DNA of 45,748 nucleotides, from contig JAIPMN010000135.1 in the NCBI GenBank assembly GCA_020650975.1, forward strand, positions 1 through 45,748. Reading direction: 5' to 3'. The stretch is from Apostichopus californicus. Taxonomy: Eukaryota > Echinodermata > Holothuroidea > Aspidochirotida > Stichopodidae. The notes below the pieces were generated by a model. The model saw only the letters and a list, made by a program, of their open reading frames with translations. It searched no databases and was not told the origin of the DNA. Below are positions 34,301 to 45,120 of this stretch, piece after piece. Numbering within the stretch: position 1 is the stretch's first letter; each line of letters starts with the position of its first letter. Both the position numbers and the translations under genes were made by a program.

Positions 34301-37300
34301 CCAAGCAAAAACAACAACACCAATACAAACATACAAACAAAATCCTACTCGCAGATCAGATTCACAGATACTTTATTTCTATTTCAATTCTTTACTGTTT
34401 GACTTCACACAGCAAAAACAACAACACACAAACAAACATACAAACAAAATGCTACTCGCAGATCAGATTCACAGTTACTTTATTTCTATTTCAATTCTTT
34501 ACAGTTTGACTTCACCAAGCAAAAACAACAACACACAAACAAACATACAAACAAAATCCTACTCGCAGATCAGATTCACAGATACTTTACTTCTATTTCA
34601 ATTCTTTACAGTTTGACTTCAAAAAGCAAAAACAACAACACACAAACAAACGCACAACAAAATTCAACAAAACAAACAGTGAATCGCATATCAGATTCAA
34701 TCACAGATACTTTATTTCTAATTCAATTCTTTACAGTTTGATTTCACCAAGCAAAAACAACAACAAACAAACACACGAACATACAAACAAAACCAACAGT
34801 GAATCGCAGATCAGATTCACAGATGCTTTACTTCTAATTCAATTCTTTACAGTTGACTGCACCAAGCAAAAACAACAACACACAAACAAACAAACAAACA
34901 AACATTACAATCGAACAAACAGTCTGATACAGATCAAACCAGATCAGATGAAAAGGTCATTTACATCTAATACTTACACTTTGTGTAGTTTGTTCAGAAA
35001 GATTTTCTGGCGAATCTGCATCTGCGACTTTGAATCTACTGGGGGTAATGTGATATTTCTGCTGGGTTCATTCGACTGCAAGAAATAAAGACAAATCCAA
35101 CTCAAAGCTGATGCTTGATTGAATTCAAGACAAATGAAGAGGGTCATACTGACCATTGACCACATATGCAAAAATATGTTATCAAATGTTGTTAGCCATC
35201 TCATAAAAAAAATGGCATGCAATTATGGACAGACACAATATTTTTTCTGTTTATTTTTGAAGGGTCTACAAGAGTCCAATTTTTACACCATTTGTTTCTT
35301 ATTCTGACAAATAATAGCTTTGCGATGACATGAAGGACACTGATATTGTATATTCAGCCAAAATTAGATTTTAAGGTATGTCTTCATCTGCCATGTTATT
35401 GTAACTCTAACCATGTCTGCTGCTTCAAGAATGTCCTAATGTTTGAGAGACTGACTATCACAGCAGCTGACCAAAAAACTATACTTTTGAGATTGCTAGA
35501 AGGACAGCCATATTTTTCTCACTGTGTTTGCATAGTAGGGAAAATATCTCTTTACAATGTGCAAAAAATCACCCTTAGAAGGGGAAGGGGGGTGAATTCC
35601 TACAATTCTTTTACTCACGAAATAGTAAACTTTGATAATTTGGCCCAACACTGCTTTATTAAGCAGTTTAAAGCATTTATCCTAGTAGATGAATGTTTCA
35701 CAGATGATCAAATTTACCATAGCAACCAACATCAGATACTACTGGTTTATCCATGCTCAATTTCCAGTAGGTCCAACCACTCTGTATTTACCAATTGTTA
35801 TTCATTTTTAGACCCTATTATCTTGGGGTGGGGGGGGGCAGGGCTAAATGGACAGTTCATGTACATTGAACTTTACCTTTAAATCTTAGTCAAAATCAGT
35901 CCTACACTATAATATTAAAGCTAAATTTCATTGAAACCAACTGTAAATAAACCCCTAACACTTTTTAAACAAACCTTTTCTTTGTCAGAACTTTTGGTTT
36001 TCTTCTCCTTTACTTGGGCGGAGGGTTGCAATTTGTCCGGCCTGAGTGAATAAAACTGATTCACTTTTAATTTAAACAAATCTGTTTCTCCTCGCAGTTG
36101 ATCGATATTTGGAACAGGATTCGATGCAGCGTAGGTGACCACCCCTTGAACATTCCTCTCATCCTCTCTCTCTTCTTTGATACTTAACAACCCATCCATC
36201 ACATTGTCCACTCTCTTCTCCTCGTTTCTCAAAACCTTACCCCTCTTACCCTCCTCTTTCCCCCTCGACGATCCGTCGGCCATTTTCACATCTGCAAGAG
36301 TAGCTCTGCTAGAGTCGCTCCTCTCCTTATTCTCGTTCAAATATATGACAGTTTTCGACGTTCGCCACTCCGTCAAACACTGGCTCACTTGTTGTACGAT
36401 TTTTATGCCTGGATTGATTTCCTTTTTACGAGACTCTTCCTGCCCCTCATTATTTACTTCAGAATTGTCTGAGGTTCCCCTACCTCCTAAATTAACTTCA
36501 GTCTCCGCAGCGGGGGTAGGTAGCTTCCCATTTTCGTGCAGAGGTGTATTGTCTACATCTACAGACGAGTTTTCTTTGTCACCCAGTCCACTCTTATCGA
36601 AGTCGGCGCAATCCTTCCTTAAAGTTTCTTTTGCTTTTTCCCTCATTTTTTGCAATCTTTCTTGCTCTAATTCATTGTTTTCAAACTCCTCATATCTCTT
36701 CCTTTGGCCTTTTGAATCATGGAGTCTTAAATATGAGAGATCTTGGATTAAATCGTCTACATCGCCAGTGGTTACCGCCTCTTTCTTAGGTTTCTCTATC
36801 TCATCTTCTGTCACTCGCAGTCTTACGATCATGCTGTCTAATGCTTCATCTGTAGAGGGCAACCTTTCACCTTCTTTAAGAAGTTTTATCTCCACTGGCC
36901 TGTTGAAAATTAAAGCAAGGAACCCTTCTTAACTACAAATAATCAAAAAATGTCAAAGTAAACAATAACACAGAGTAAAGGACCAATCAAACTGAATTCT
37001 TATAACATTGTATTCTAACACTTAGAAAAAAAAACTTTTGGACTGATTTGGATATAACTGACACTCAGTAAAATTGGGTATATATAGATGTTACTTCATT
37101 CTCTGGCCTTGTCAAATTTCATTTCATGTAATGAAGAAAAAAGTACAGAAAAATTTGAAATATTTGTTGTTCATTTACTGAATGTGCTTTATATAAAAAT
37201 CAATAAAAAAAATGTCTGAAAACAAAATTTTTGAGATACAAATATCATCACTTATAACTTGAAATGACTCACGACCATGTGGTGCAAACAATTGTTGCAA

Positions 37301-40300
37301 ATACTCTTGTACTATTGGGGGGATGGGGGGGGGTGGTTCCTCATTATTCCATAGTTTACCATTGTTAATTCCTGTCAAAGTATCAGAGACATAAGTATAA
37401 ATTGATTTCAAATCACTGTCAGAACACTGGAATACTTTGTTGAATTCTAGCAAGGCCAATGTTCCTTGGGATGTTCACTTATTTTCAAGAAAATGACTCT
37501 AGATGCTTTACTAATTATGTGTCATACATCTGTGCCTCCTCCTGTTGTCAATAATTTTTCACCTGCATATATCATCAATTGTTTTAGTTGTTTTTACAGC
37601 TACTTTGAGGGTCAGAAGAAGAGAAATTTCTTTAGTTATGTAACAGTTTTGCACTATAATATGGATACTCACATACATATTTAAAGGTTCAAAAAGTTGA
37701 ACACTGAATGTTTTATTTAAAGAAATTGTTTGAAAGAATTTTGAAAGAATTAACTCACTTTTCTCGAGGCCTAGACCACAGTGGAGATGAAGCCATTTGT
37801 GCTTGGTAGAACTTTGATGCTTTGAAACAGGATTGACTACAAAAGAACTAAAAACAAGCAGAAAATATCATTTCATTATGAAATCAGCATTTACCCAAGG
37901 ATGCTTGCACTATAACAGAAGGATCACAGCAGGTCCCTCTCAAAGAGTAATACAAACATCTAGTTTTCCCAATTGATAATGCTGGTGTTAACTGATGCCA
38001 TGCATATTCTACTTGGGAAAAGTCTGTTTCAAGGGTTTGAATATTCATGACTTAATTTGCATAGTATTCACAGTATGTGTACTCAGATTCATTCAGTGGT
38101 GTATTTATTTAGCATGATACCTGTTTTACACATTGCTGTCACTCTTGTGTTTTAGTACTTTATGCCTCGTTTACAGCCAAGAAGAGAAAGTCCTGGAAAC
38201 ACTCCAATGTGCCATGCCTCATATTGTTGTGGTCTCTGACTCTAGGTTTTTATTATTACCATTATGTAAGGGGTTACTTTGCTAGATTAGATCAACTTTA
38301 TTAAACCACGAGGGTAATTGCAATGTAATATCTCCTCCCATTGAACACAAATATATTCTTTAGCTTGTTTACATTATTTTAACGATTACATGTTTGTTTG
38401 ATGTTTCACATCTCAATACAATGCCTTGCAATAAAACACACCCAGCCACTTTCAGTGTCAGCTACAACTGGCAATGCTAGGAATAACTTATCTAATATTG
38501 TGCCATTATCAACCTTTTATGAAATGTCAAGCCAAAATCATAAACCTCTTAAACTGCTAAACAAAATGCATCCACTAAATTATACTCTCAGTGCAATCAT
38601 TGAAAGTTGAATGCTGCCACATAGTGTGACAAAGAGTCTTTGACTTAGTCACACTGCATGATTCTGATTTCAATGGCTCACCAATTGCAGCATTTCACCT
38701 TTCAATTTAACTACTTGGTTAAAAGATAGGGTGTACACAACATTTCACGATAACAACAATCCAACAGTTTTGATCTTATTCTTGTAAATCAACTTGCAGT
38801 CCATATAATTTCACAGGCTGAGATATGCCTCACTGAAATATTTTATTCCACAAATGAAATCGTACATTGTTTACAATCAGAACATGTAAGACATATTTAG
38901 GAATAAATGTTTGGTAAAGCTATAAAGCACAAGTGCAAAAAGTGCACAGATGGGGGGAAATACACAGGTGGGAAAGTACACAGGTGGGAAAATTGCAAAG
39001 GTGGGAAAAGTACACACTGTGGGCTGCAAACTGTTCACATGTCACAAACTTTCTGCAACCTGTGAGAGGGTTCTCGCAACGCTACAAATACAGCCCGCAG
39101 AGTGCTATAAGATCGGAGAAACGTTTTTCATCCAACCATAAATCAAAGGAAGTAAGGACTCCACTGAAAACAAACACATAAAAACTTGGTAGATATTTCC
39201 CTTCTTGTGATAGAATTGTCAGTTGTTTTAGTTACAATCTTGATATTTCTATTTTTGTTCTTTTGTTTACAATCTTGACATTTCTATCATTGTCATGTGA
39301 GTCAACACATCCTTAAGTGTTGCAATCTGTGGATTAGATATATATATTTTCAGTGTGGCTGACAAGATCAGTTTTAAGCTGACCACTGCCTGTCAGTTAC
39401 CTTTCGTTCAGACATATCATAAACTTTGTTTGTCTTCATTGATATACGGTACTTCTGTTTGGTCGTCTCCTCCAACGGATGATCGCAGAGTGGGTAGCCA
39501 CAGAGCTTCTCCAGAGATCTCTCCTCTACTGCGTCAGTGTAGTGAGATGGCATTAGAAAAGTTGCCTAAAGAAAGGAAAGAGACAGAAAAATAAATGAAG
39601 GACATCAAAACCATACGGCAAAAATATTTCTAGTTCATTATAAACTTTTAATATTTTCAATGAGGAGAGTGTCAATCTATTTTCTCAAGTATTATAAACT
39701 TTCTGAAAGTATGTGTAAACAGAATGATTTACATCACCAAAGATAAACTGAAAAAAAGGCTTCCATTTTCCTTCATCATGTGCAAACTCCAAAGAAGATA
39801 AAGTTTTAATCATAAAAATTTGCACTTCATCATAAAGCTTTGGATTCATAGCATAATCTTGAATGTATTAGTAATATGCACTAAAGGAAATGTTTGCCCC
39901 AATCAACTCCAGACTGCCGCTGAATTACTTTTCTGTGAGTTGTTGAAGACTTCACATTGCAAACATTGCTTGCTTCAAATGACAGTATCTCGAATTAAGG
40001 AGCAAAATCTTGTTATGATACTTTCCAAAAGTACTATGTAAGCTGAACCCCACCCCTCCCCCTCCCCTCATTTGAAATACTTTGGTATTATATGCTTCAG
40101 GCATATAATTTTTGATTACAACAAGGTAAAATGTGGAAAACAGTTTTGCATGTGCACATTCCTTACAATTTACTTGTGTCTTATTTTGCAGACATTGAAA
40201 TTAATACTTCTTGGATCTAGCCAGCATAACTAGCAGGAATAATTAGCAGGAAGAACAATGTGGAAAACTAATAGAATGAGCCATTTTGTGATTTTATAAA

Positions 40301-42175
40301 GCAAAGCTAAAATAAAAAAATTTCATTGAAATAACTTTTACGTGCTGAAGGGAATGAACTTATTCAGTGAGTTACAAAGTTTTTGACAAATGTTGATAGT
40401 AGAGATAAATTAATCTTTTGGAATACAGAAAATGTTACAGAGTAAGTGACAATCTGCATTTAACTACCATCCCTTGTTTTGGCAGAGAAATGGATGTAGT
40501 TACATGTCTGTTGCACGAATATATTAGGTCAAAAGGATATATAATCCCTGTGAAAGGTAGTCGAATTATATTTATTCTAGTTAAAATTCCCAGAACTAAT
40601 GAAAAATACCGTTTCTCAGTTTCTTAAAGCTGATTATAATGTCAAGTTGATGCTTTCTCAATTCACTAACACATTTAATATCAACCAGGGGAGTTAATAC
40701 ATCAATCCTCAATTACTCAACTGTCTTTCAACTTACGCAAGATTTGAAGAAATCTTCATCCACTGATTTCTCTGTCAATCTCTCTACTATCTTAACAGCC
40801 TTTCTGTGTGGCTCTAATCTTTCGTCAAGAATCTCTGCTACCTCCTTGTATCTGCCAGAAGAAGGAGGAGACAAGAAAAAAAAAGTAAGAAGTAATCAAA
40901 CTGTAATACAGAAACATCAAAATTAAACCAAATGAGACCAGATTGTGAAGGGTCTGATGACAAAAACATTATCACATTTGTGTTCTAGTTCTAGGAAGTT
41001 GAAAGTTTTATTTTAGTTTGTGCCAGCTGGCACATCTGCAAAAAAAACACAATTACTGAGAGTAAATTTACAGTGATGTAATTTTTTTCAGTACTGGATA
41101 TTTCTAGAGGTCAAATAACTAAAATGACTAAATAACACACTCCACAAATATATGTATGTACAGGAATTGACATAAATTATTAAGATGCACCCAGTGGTTC
41201 TGAGACAATAATTGACCATTCATCTCTGACAACAAAAAACAATTCATCTGTCTGGGTTCATAAGGAGATATCAACATGCCCAAGAATTAGGTACTTTAAA
41301 TACTGTTCCCTTTCTTGAGATGCTGTTTATAAAGCTAAGGATGAAGTATGCATTAACATACAACACCACTTGTGGATTCCTTACACATTAGACCATAAAA
41401 CTGTCGTCACCAAATATTTGACAGGGAAGAACAAGATACTGCTTTCGAGATTACAAACTGACAGACTTGTTAAACAAGTACAACAGCATGAGTACCAGAA
41501 TGAGTACTAGCACGAGTAATTAATCTCCCTGTTAGTATCTACACTAGCTTGCCATTATGCCATGAATACAAGTACACACCCAATTGGGTAAGTATTGAGT
41601 ACAGGCAACTATGCTGGAATATGAGTAGGACTACAGTTTTCACCACAAGCCCGCAAGATGGAGGGCATTACTTTAATTTCAAGCAGCACATCACTTTTGT
41701 GAACTAAACTTCTCTTCTTCTCTTAACCTCAAATGTACATGAAAAGAAATTATTTTTGTTTGTTTGTTGTCTTGAAATAACGAAAAATGCTCAAAATGAA
41801 AAAGTCTGCTGCTTCTTATTTAAGCAAACATCAATATTTGATTCAGACCACAGTTTCATTGGTAACAAGACAAGCCTACCATGCTTTAGATGAATCTGGA
41901 CTTAAGTCGTTAGTATCATTAACCGTAGAGCAAAACTCTAAGCTGATTGTTACTTTTTGTAAGAAAATGAAGAAAAAAGCATGAATCATTGGTCAAGGGA
42001 CTCGAGCTAATCTCACAAGAAGTGGACTATGGTTATGAAGCAGAAATCAGCCACTTGAATTCATGGGCAAAAGGATCAATTATCCTTGTCCACTCTAGGG
42101 AATCAGTAGTAGTTCACTGATATCATATCCAACAAGAACTTATAATTTTGTAAACCTTTTTTCATAGTCATCCAT
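31022..42175 (-). CDS. RPAP2: RPAP2, RNA polymerase II-associated protein 2 (Rtr1 family)
   Basis: This is a spliced gene: 42175-42156, 40851-40737, 39565-39401, 37847-37759, 36899-35975, 35075-34978, 33001-32852 and, tentatively, 31331-31022. All joins are phase-compatible and give 623 residues, close to human RPAP2 (612). Residues about 8-45 form the N-terminal helix ([13 protein letters not shown]). Residues 46-130 are the RTR1 zinc domain with CGYPLC (Cys67, Cys72), KVYDMSERK and FCSQSC (Cys103, Cys107). Residues 131-438 are acidic, low-complexity and poorly conserved. Residues 439-520 hold the conserved C-terminal block with DSKSQMQIR. In known members the protein binds RNA polymerase II, shuttles between cytoplasm and nucleus during polymerase assembly or import, and is linked to CTD Ser5 dephosphorylation. 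The ATG at 42175 was chosen because it starts just before the conserved helix. The last exon is doubtful. Confidence 0.93.
31340..32850 (-). other. Probable RPAP2 last intron with SINE, gap and hAT-like scrap
   Basis: It contains an old SINE copy (31480-31698), an N gap (31837-31846) and a GC-rich patch at about 32395-32460. That patch reads GAGTTCTCAATAGGCAGGCC, which resembles sequence seen at ends of hAT-derived repeats. A 121-codon minus-strand open frame over that patch is not convincing as a gene. Confidence 0.4.
31480..31698 (+). mobile_element. Old, diverged SINE copy (same family as 43695-43941)
   Basis: The right part, CTTCGGTCAGCTTGCG through GCGAGTTCCTGCTTGC and a TACATACATA tail, matches the intact SINE at 43695-43941. 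The tRNA head is decayed: only GAGTTTGAGTCACTCC near 31509 resembles a B box. Confidence 0.7.
32852..33001 (-). CDS. RPAP2: RPAP2 coding exon 7
   Basis: Acceptor AATTTTGTAG, donor GTGAGT. Reads [16 protein letters not shown], then [16 protein letters not shown] and [14 protein letters not shown]. It aligns along its whole length with the human segment VLPGLLVPLQITLGDI through KPAEWTLIAMVLL. Confidence 0.93.
33002..34977 (-). other. RPAP2: RPAP2 intron with 107-bp tandem array
   Basis: Intron between exons 6 and 7, bounded by consensus GTAAGT and a TAG acceptor. It contains the tandem array at 34205-34900 and a C-rich patch near 33215-33270. No gene is seen within. Confidence 0.7.
34205..34900. 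repeat. Tandem repeat, 107-125 bp unit, inside RPAP2 intron
   Basis: About six units contain CAGATCAGATTCACAGATAC, TTTCAATTCTTTACAG, TTTGACTTCACCAAGC, AAAAACAACAACAC and an ACAAACAAACATAC run. TTCTTTAC words fall near 34281, 34388, 34495, 34602, 34727 and 34843, so the first units are 107 bp and the last two are longer through expansion of the A/C-rich part. Open frames of 87-116 codons over it arise from the repeat. Confidence 0.88.
34978..35075 (-). CDS. RPAP2: RPAP2 coding exon 6
   Basis: Acceptor TATTTCTTGCAG, donor GTAAGT. Reads [18 protein letters not shown] then NKLHK, matching the start of the conserved C-terminal block (human IDSSSQNQIRKRIVLEKL). Confidence 0.93.
35076..35974. other. 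RPAP2 intron; contains an unexplained plus-strand open frame
   Basis: Intron between exons 5 and 6. A 178-codon plus-strand frame (35346-35882) fills most of it but has no family signature and AT-driven composition. Its right end (35855-35885) has a near-palindrome around AGTTCATGTACATTGAACT and a TTTAAAGG-type edge that may be a small inverted-repeat element. Confidence 0.4.
35975..36899 (-). CDS. RPAP2: RPAP2 coding exon 5, long variable middle region
   Basis: The exon has 308 codons after acceptor TTTTCAACAG and before a weak donor GTTTGT. It begins [15 protein letters not shown] and is rich in Glu, Lys, Asp and Ser. Two islands resemble vertebrate RPAP2: one with [17 protein letters not shown] and one with [21 protein letters not shown] 251-codon plus-strand open frame overlaps it and is only a shadow. 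Confidence 0.9.
36900..37758 (-). other. RPAP2: RPAP2 intron 4
   Basis: No gene was recognised inside. A 94-codon minus-strand open frame (37175-37459) includes a Pro run encoded by a G-rich plus-strand tract at about 37318-37336. It has no flanking splice pair that fits the RPAP2 frame, so it is not joined to the gene. Confidence 0.5.
37759..37847 (-). CDS. RPAP2: RPAP2 coding exon 4, second half of RTR1 zinc domain
   Basis: Acceptor TTGTTTTTAG, donor GTGAGT. Reads [17 protein letters not shown], carrying the second cysteine pair, then SPLWSRPRE. The vertebrate counterpart reads FCSNFCYQASKFFEAQ. Confidence 0.95.
37848..39400 (-). other. RPAP2: RPAP2 intron 3
   Basis: It contains a small tandem repeat at 38937-39018 and is otherwise AT-rich with nothing recognised. 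Confidence 0.6.
38937..39018. repeat. Short tandem repeat, about 16-bp unit
   Basis: Four to five imperfect copies of ACAGGTGGGAAAGTAC. Confidence 0.7.
39401..39565 (-). CDS. RPAP2: RPAP2 coding exon 3, first half of RTR1 zinc domain
   Basis: Acceptor TTTCTTTAG, donor GTAACT, 55 codons with both ends in phase 0. Contains [18 protein letters not shown] with the first two zinc-ligand cysteines, KYRIS and KVYDMSERK, all near-identical to vertebrate RPAP2. Confidence 0.95.
39566..40736 (-). other. RPAP2: RPAP2 intron 2
   Basis: Intron between exons 2 and 3. No gene, RNA or element was recognised. Confidence 0.6.
40737..40851 (-). CDS. RPAP2: RPAP2 coding exon 2
   Basis: The exon runs from an acceptor in TTCTGGCAG to a consensus donor GTAAGT. 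It reads [17 protein letters not shown] and on to DEDFFKSC. It matches the helical segment before the zinc domain in animal RPAP2 (human KALHIVEQLLEENITEEF). Confidence 0.9.
40852..42155 (-). other. RPAP2: RPAP2 intron 1 (between coding exons 1 and 2)
   Basis: AT-rich. Short irregular GAGTAC repeats lie near 41490-41625. No gene was recognised. Confidence 0.55.
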
Positions 42176-42237
42176 ATTCTGATCGTCCAGTACTAACTTC
42201 TTTAAAGTTCTTCGTAATCTAGATGCAAACTGGAAAC
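42156..42237 (-). CDS. RPAP2: RPAP2 first coding exon (with 5' UTR part)
   Basis: Acceptor TTTTCCAG at the upstream side. The donor GTTTAC is weak but gives the correct phase into the next exon. The in-frame ATG at 42175-42173 starts MDDYEK. The frame upstream of it (FQFASRLRRTLKK) stays open to the exon start, so a longer N-terminus made from an upstream exon cannot be excluded. Confidence 0.65.
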
Positions 42238-43297
42238 CTGGAAAAGAACAGTAAAGAAGTTGGAAAAAGTTGAATGCAGATAACTGTTTTATACACAATG
42301 AAATGATAACAAGATGGTATCCCTACCATATCATGATTGCATATATTTATATGTATATTTGAGTGGCCAATGAAATATCATCAAAATGAAAGACACATCC
42401 AGAGGCATCAAGAACCAGGTAGGGTCCTGGGGACAATTATGTCACCAGGCCACCAGTTTGTACTATTCAGTTTCTTACCTATATTATGAAATGAGAACAA
42501 ACTACTCTGTATAAAATATTGTCCTGAGTCTCCACTAACTTTAAGCCTGGCATATGTTCCCCATGCTCCAATGACACATCAAACAATACGACAAGAGGAC
42601 ATTGGATTCCAGTCATAAACCAAGTGGGAAACCGTACAGGTTACATAAATCATTTTTAAGATGCTGACATATGTACTGTTTGTGAGAAGATGGAAATGAC
42701 CATATTAAATTTATGTTAGTGTGAATACATAGATGTACATTCACAAACAGAGGCTAGTACAGTATACATACAAGCAGAAATACCAAATGTGCAGCTGTAG
42801 GGTTTTATAAATGATATCGAATGTTGATTGCTTTAATTTTGCTTGTAATCCTTACTTTGGAAATGCTGGCCATGCATGCATCTTGCAAGGGGTCATGCCC
42901 AATAGAGGACAGTCCACTGAATTGTCTGACTGTCCAGTGTAATGGATGTCTCTCTCACCATAATATTAGTTATGGGATGGATGGGACGAAAATGCTTACA
43001 TCTGTTTCTTAACAAAAGACATAATGTACTATACTGGAATACTAACAGCTTTGTGAGCAATTAAACACATCAGTAACATGCATTGTACTTTTAGAAGTGA
43101 CCCTCTCACATGGAAAGCATTCACTGTCATGTATCTTTCCTAAGACTAATGTTGAACATTTCATCCATACCATGGTGCATGAGTTTATGTGACCAAATCC
43201 AAGTGTACTGTTGCAAAACAAGAGGTAGCACAGATACGACATCAGAAGAATATTGATGAAATTGACGGTATTTATAAAAATATTGTCATGACTTTAC
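42238..43297 (-). other. RPAP2: Probable RPAP2 5' intron
   Basis: It lies between the first coding exon and the possible untranslated exon at 43298-43390. The short open frames on the plus strand (for example 42821-43012) have no signature. Confidence 0.35.
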
Positions 43298-43390
43298 CTT
43301 TACGGCAGCCTTCCAGTACCTTCTGATGCAATCAGTTCAAATCTACGATGGGCTCATTATGTTGAAAATTCAAACTACAGGGATTGCATT
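43298..43390 (-). other. RPAP2: Possible RPAP2 5' untranslated exon
   Basis: On the minus strand it is bounded by acceptor TTTTCTCTGCAG and donor GTAAAG. It contains two very short upstream open frames (ATGCAATCCCTGTAG and ATGAGCCCATCGTAG). The frame that would join the coding exon is closed by a TGA, which supports an untranslated role and the ATG at 42175. Confidence 0.35.
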
Positions 43391-43394
43391 CTGC

Positions 43395-44435
43395 AGAGAA
43401 AAGAAATTTAGAAAGGGTATAAAACATTTAGTCCCAAGATTAAAATATTCTCTCATTATCTTAAAGAGCAAAAAAGGCCTTGATTGAATCTTTGAGAATT
43501 TCAATATTTAATATATCCAGCTTCACTGAATGCTACATTTACTCACACAAACACACATACGAACAGAATATCTAGATTTATATATAAAAAAATCCTGCCA
43601 TGTTGGTTACAAGAAAAGTATGAGTATACAGGATATGCTGGTTAAGATAAATGAGTGTTTTTTTCTATTTTGCCAAAATTTCTGTTAAATAAATGTGCGG
43701 AGTGTATAGCCTAGTGGTTAACGCCCGCGTCTCCCAGTCATGAGATCCCCGGTTCGATTCCCCGCCGACAGCAAGGTGTGTCGTCTGGCAAGGGTGTTTT
43801 TCAATAACAACTTCCCGACATGGACGTTAAATGGATGTGTGCCGAGAGATTGGCTTCGGTCAGCTTGCGAGTCTATAAGCCTCGATGGCTTCTTTCGCGA
43901 GTTCCTGCTTGCGGGAAGATCACATATACATACATACATACAAATAAATAGTATGCTGATCATCTTAATGGTACTGTGAATTTAATGATGCATTGTTCAG
44001 TATTTTCTCTTGAATGTAGTAGGCCAGAAATATTTCACAGAATGTGTGGCTGTGAAAATACCAAATTTTGACTGGTTCATCCAGAACAATAAGCAGCCAA
44101 AAGTCAGATTGAACAATGGTTTCCGCTAAAGTGGGCTGTGATTCATCACTGTACATGTCCTGAGCAGACTACACAACAAATAATCTACACTAGTACACAT
44201 CAGATTTCACATTGATACTCGATAGAATTGAAACCCAAATGTTTAATTTGAAGTTTAGTGTAACAGAACAGGAAGCCAAACGCTTCTGGGTTTAATACAT
44301 TCTGAAAAAGTACAGGGACGAGATCATCATGTGTTGCGTTTTCAAATTGAGAAACATATATATCTCTACACGATGCGCCGTGCGGACGAAGTTTCGTTTA
44401 ACTACTGCCAGTACGTTATCATAGGCCTAACTTAC
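43395..44435. other. Probable RPAP2 upstream intron with an intact SINE
   Basis: Apart from the SINE at 43695-43941, nothing was recognised. Confidence 0.35.
43695..43941 (+). mobile_element. Intact tRNA-derived SINE with target site duplication
   Basis: The head has A box TAGCCTAGTGGT (43707-43718) and B box GGTTCGATTCC (43751-43761). The body includes CTTCGGTCAGCTTGCG and GCGAGTTCCTGCTTGCGGG, and the tail is repeated CATA. The 8-base AAATAAAT occurs directly before (43687-43694) and after (43942-43949) the element and is the likely target duplication. Two opposing open frames of about 80 codons over it are not genes. Confidence 0.85.
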
Positions 44436-44600
44436 CGAAAACTTATGTGGTTATGTTAGGCTCCACTGAAATAGTTCTTTTCTAATTCTCGGAACTGTAC
44501 ATAGATTAAAAAAAGCTCCCAGCACTTTTGGAATCTTTAACGCCACATAATCATCTGCATTAAATCGAACATGCTTTCAACAGATTGACCCGATCATGAT
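44436..44600 (-). other. RPAP2: Possible RPAP2 first (untranslated) exon
   Basis: A perfect GTAAGT donor on the minus strand sits at 44435-44430 after the word AAGTTTTCG. The upstream boundary (transcription start) is not defined. It contains short upstream ATGs followed by stops. Supported only by the donor and its position upstream of the other exons. Confidence 0.25.
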
Positions 44601-45120
44601 TGAATTGATAATTCGAATCAACAATACATGCCGCGGTGAAAATCATGAAACTATATATTGCGCAATCACACTTTTATTTTTCAGATATTATAAACGACTG
44701 AAAATAAGAGTCTGGTATCACTGCTTCGTTCGACCAATCATAAACTCTGTGACCAATTTGATCGAAGATAGGCAAGACAGGTACATGTTTCAGTGTAGAT
44801 TTTCTATACGGAACAAGCTCGCACACTGCTGTGTTCGTCTGTTCGATGATGATTAGTAACTGCATATATTTATACGTCTACACCGTATACGCGTAGTTAC
44901 CGTTAGAATGAAATAGTGCATAACAGAAATTCAGATTCGCATTTAGGTCTAACCTTAGAAACAATTATGACGGACAGCATACTAACGACTTCAATTAATT
45001 GACAAAGTGCTTATCCTGACTCCTATGCGCTACAAACCATCATCTTGAAGTTGCTCGGAAGTTGAACTTTGAAGCTGGTCCGTAGGCCTAACGCGATAAC
45101 AGACATTCGTGTAAATGAGT
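44440..45120. promoter_or_regulatory. Putative promoter region, possibly bidirectional
   Basis: It is richer in CpG than the rest of the window. A GTAAGT donor points left at 44435 and another (GTAAGTATT) points right at 45121, preceded by an ATG at 45115. No TATA box or initiator can be fixed by eye. Confidence 0.25.

Noticed and set aside
34094..35088. Open frames of 87-116 codons on the plus strand
   Set aside because: Translations of the 107-bp tandem repeat, not a gene.
36177..36932. 251-codon plus-strand open frame
   Set aside because: It is the antisense shadow of RPAP2 exon 5, which has a clear family match on the minus strand.
37175..37459. 94-codon minus-strand frame as an extra RPAP2 exon
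   Set aside because: No phase-compatible splice pair, and exon 4 joins directly to exon 5 with matching protein on both sides.
43700..43780. Possible tRNA gene
   Set aside because: A and B boxes are present but the acceptor stem does not pair, and a SINE body, tail and target duplication follow.
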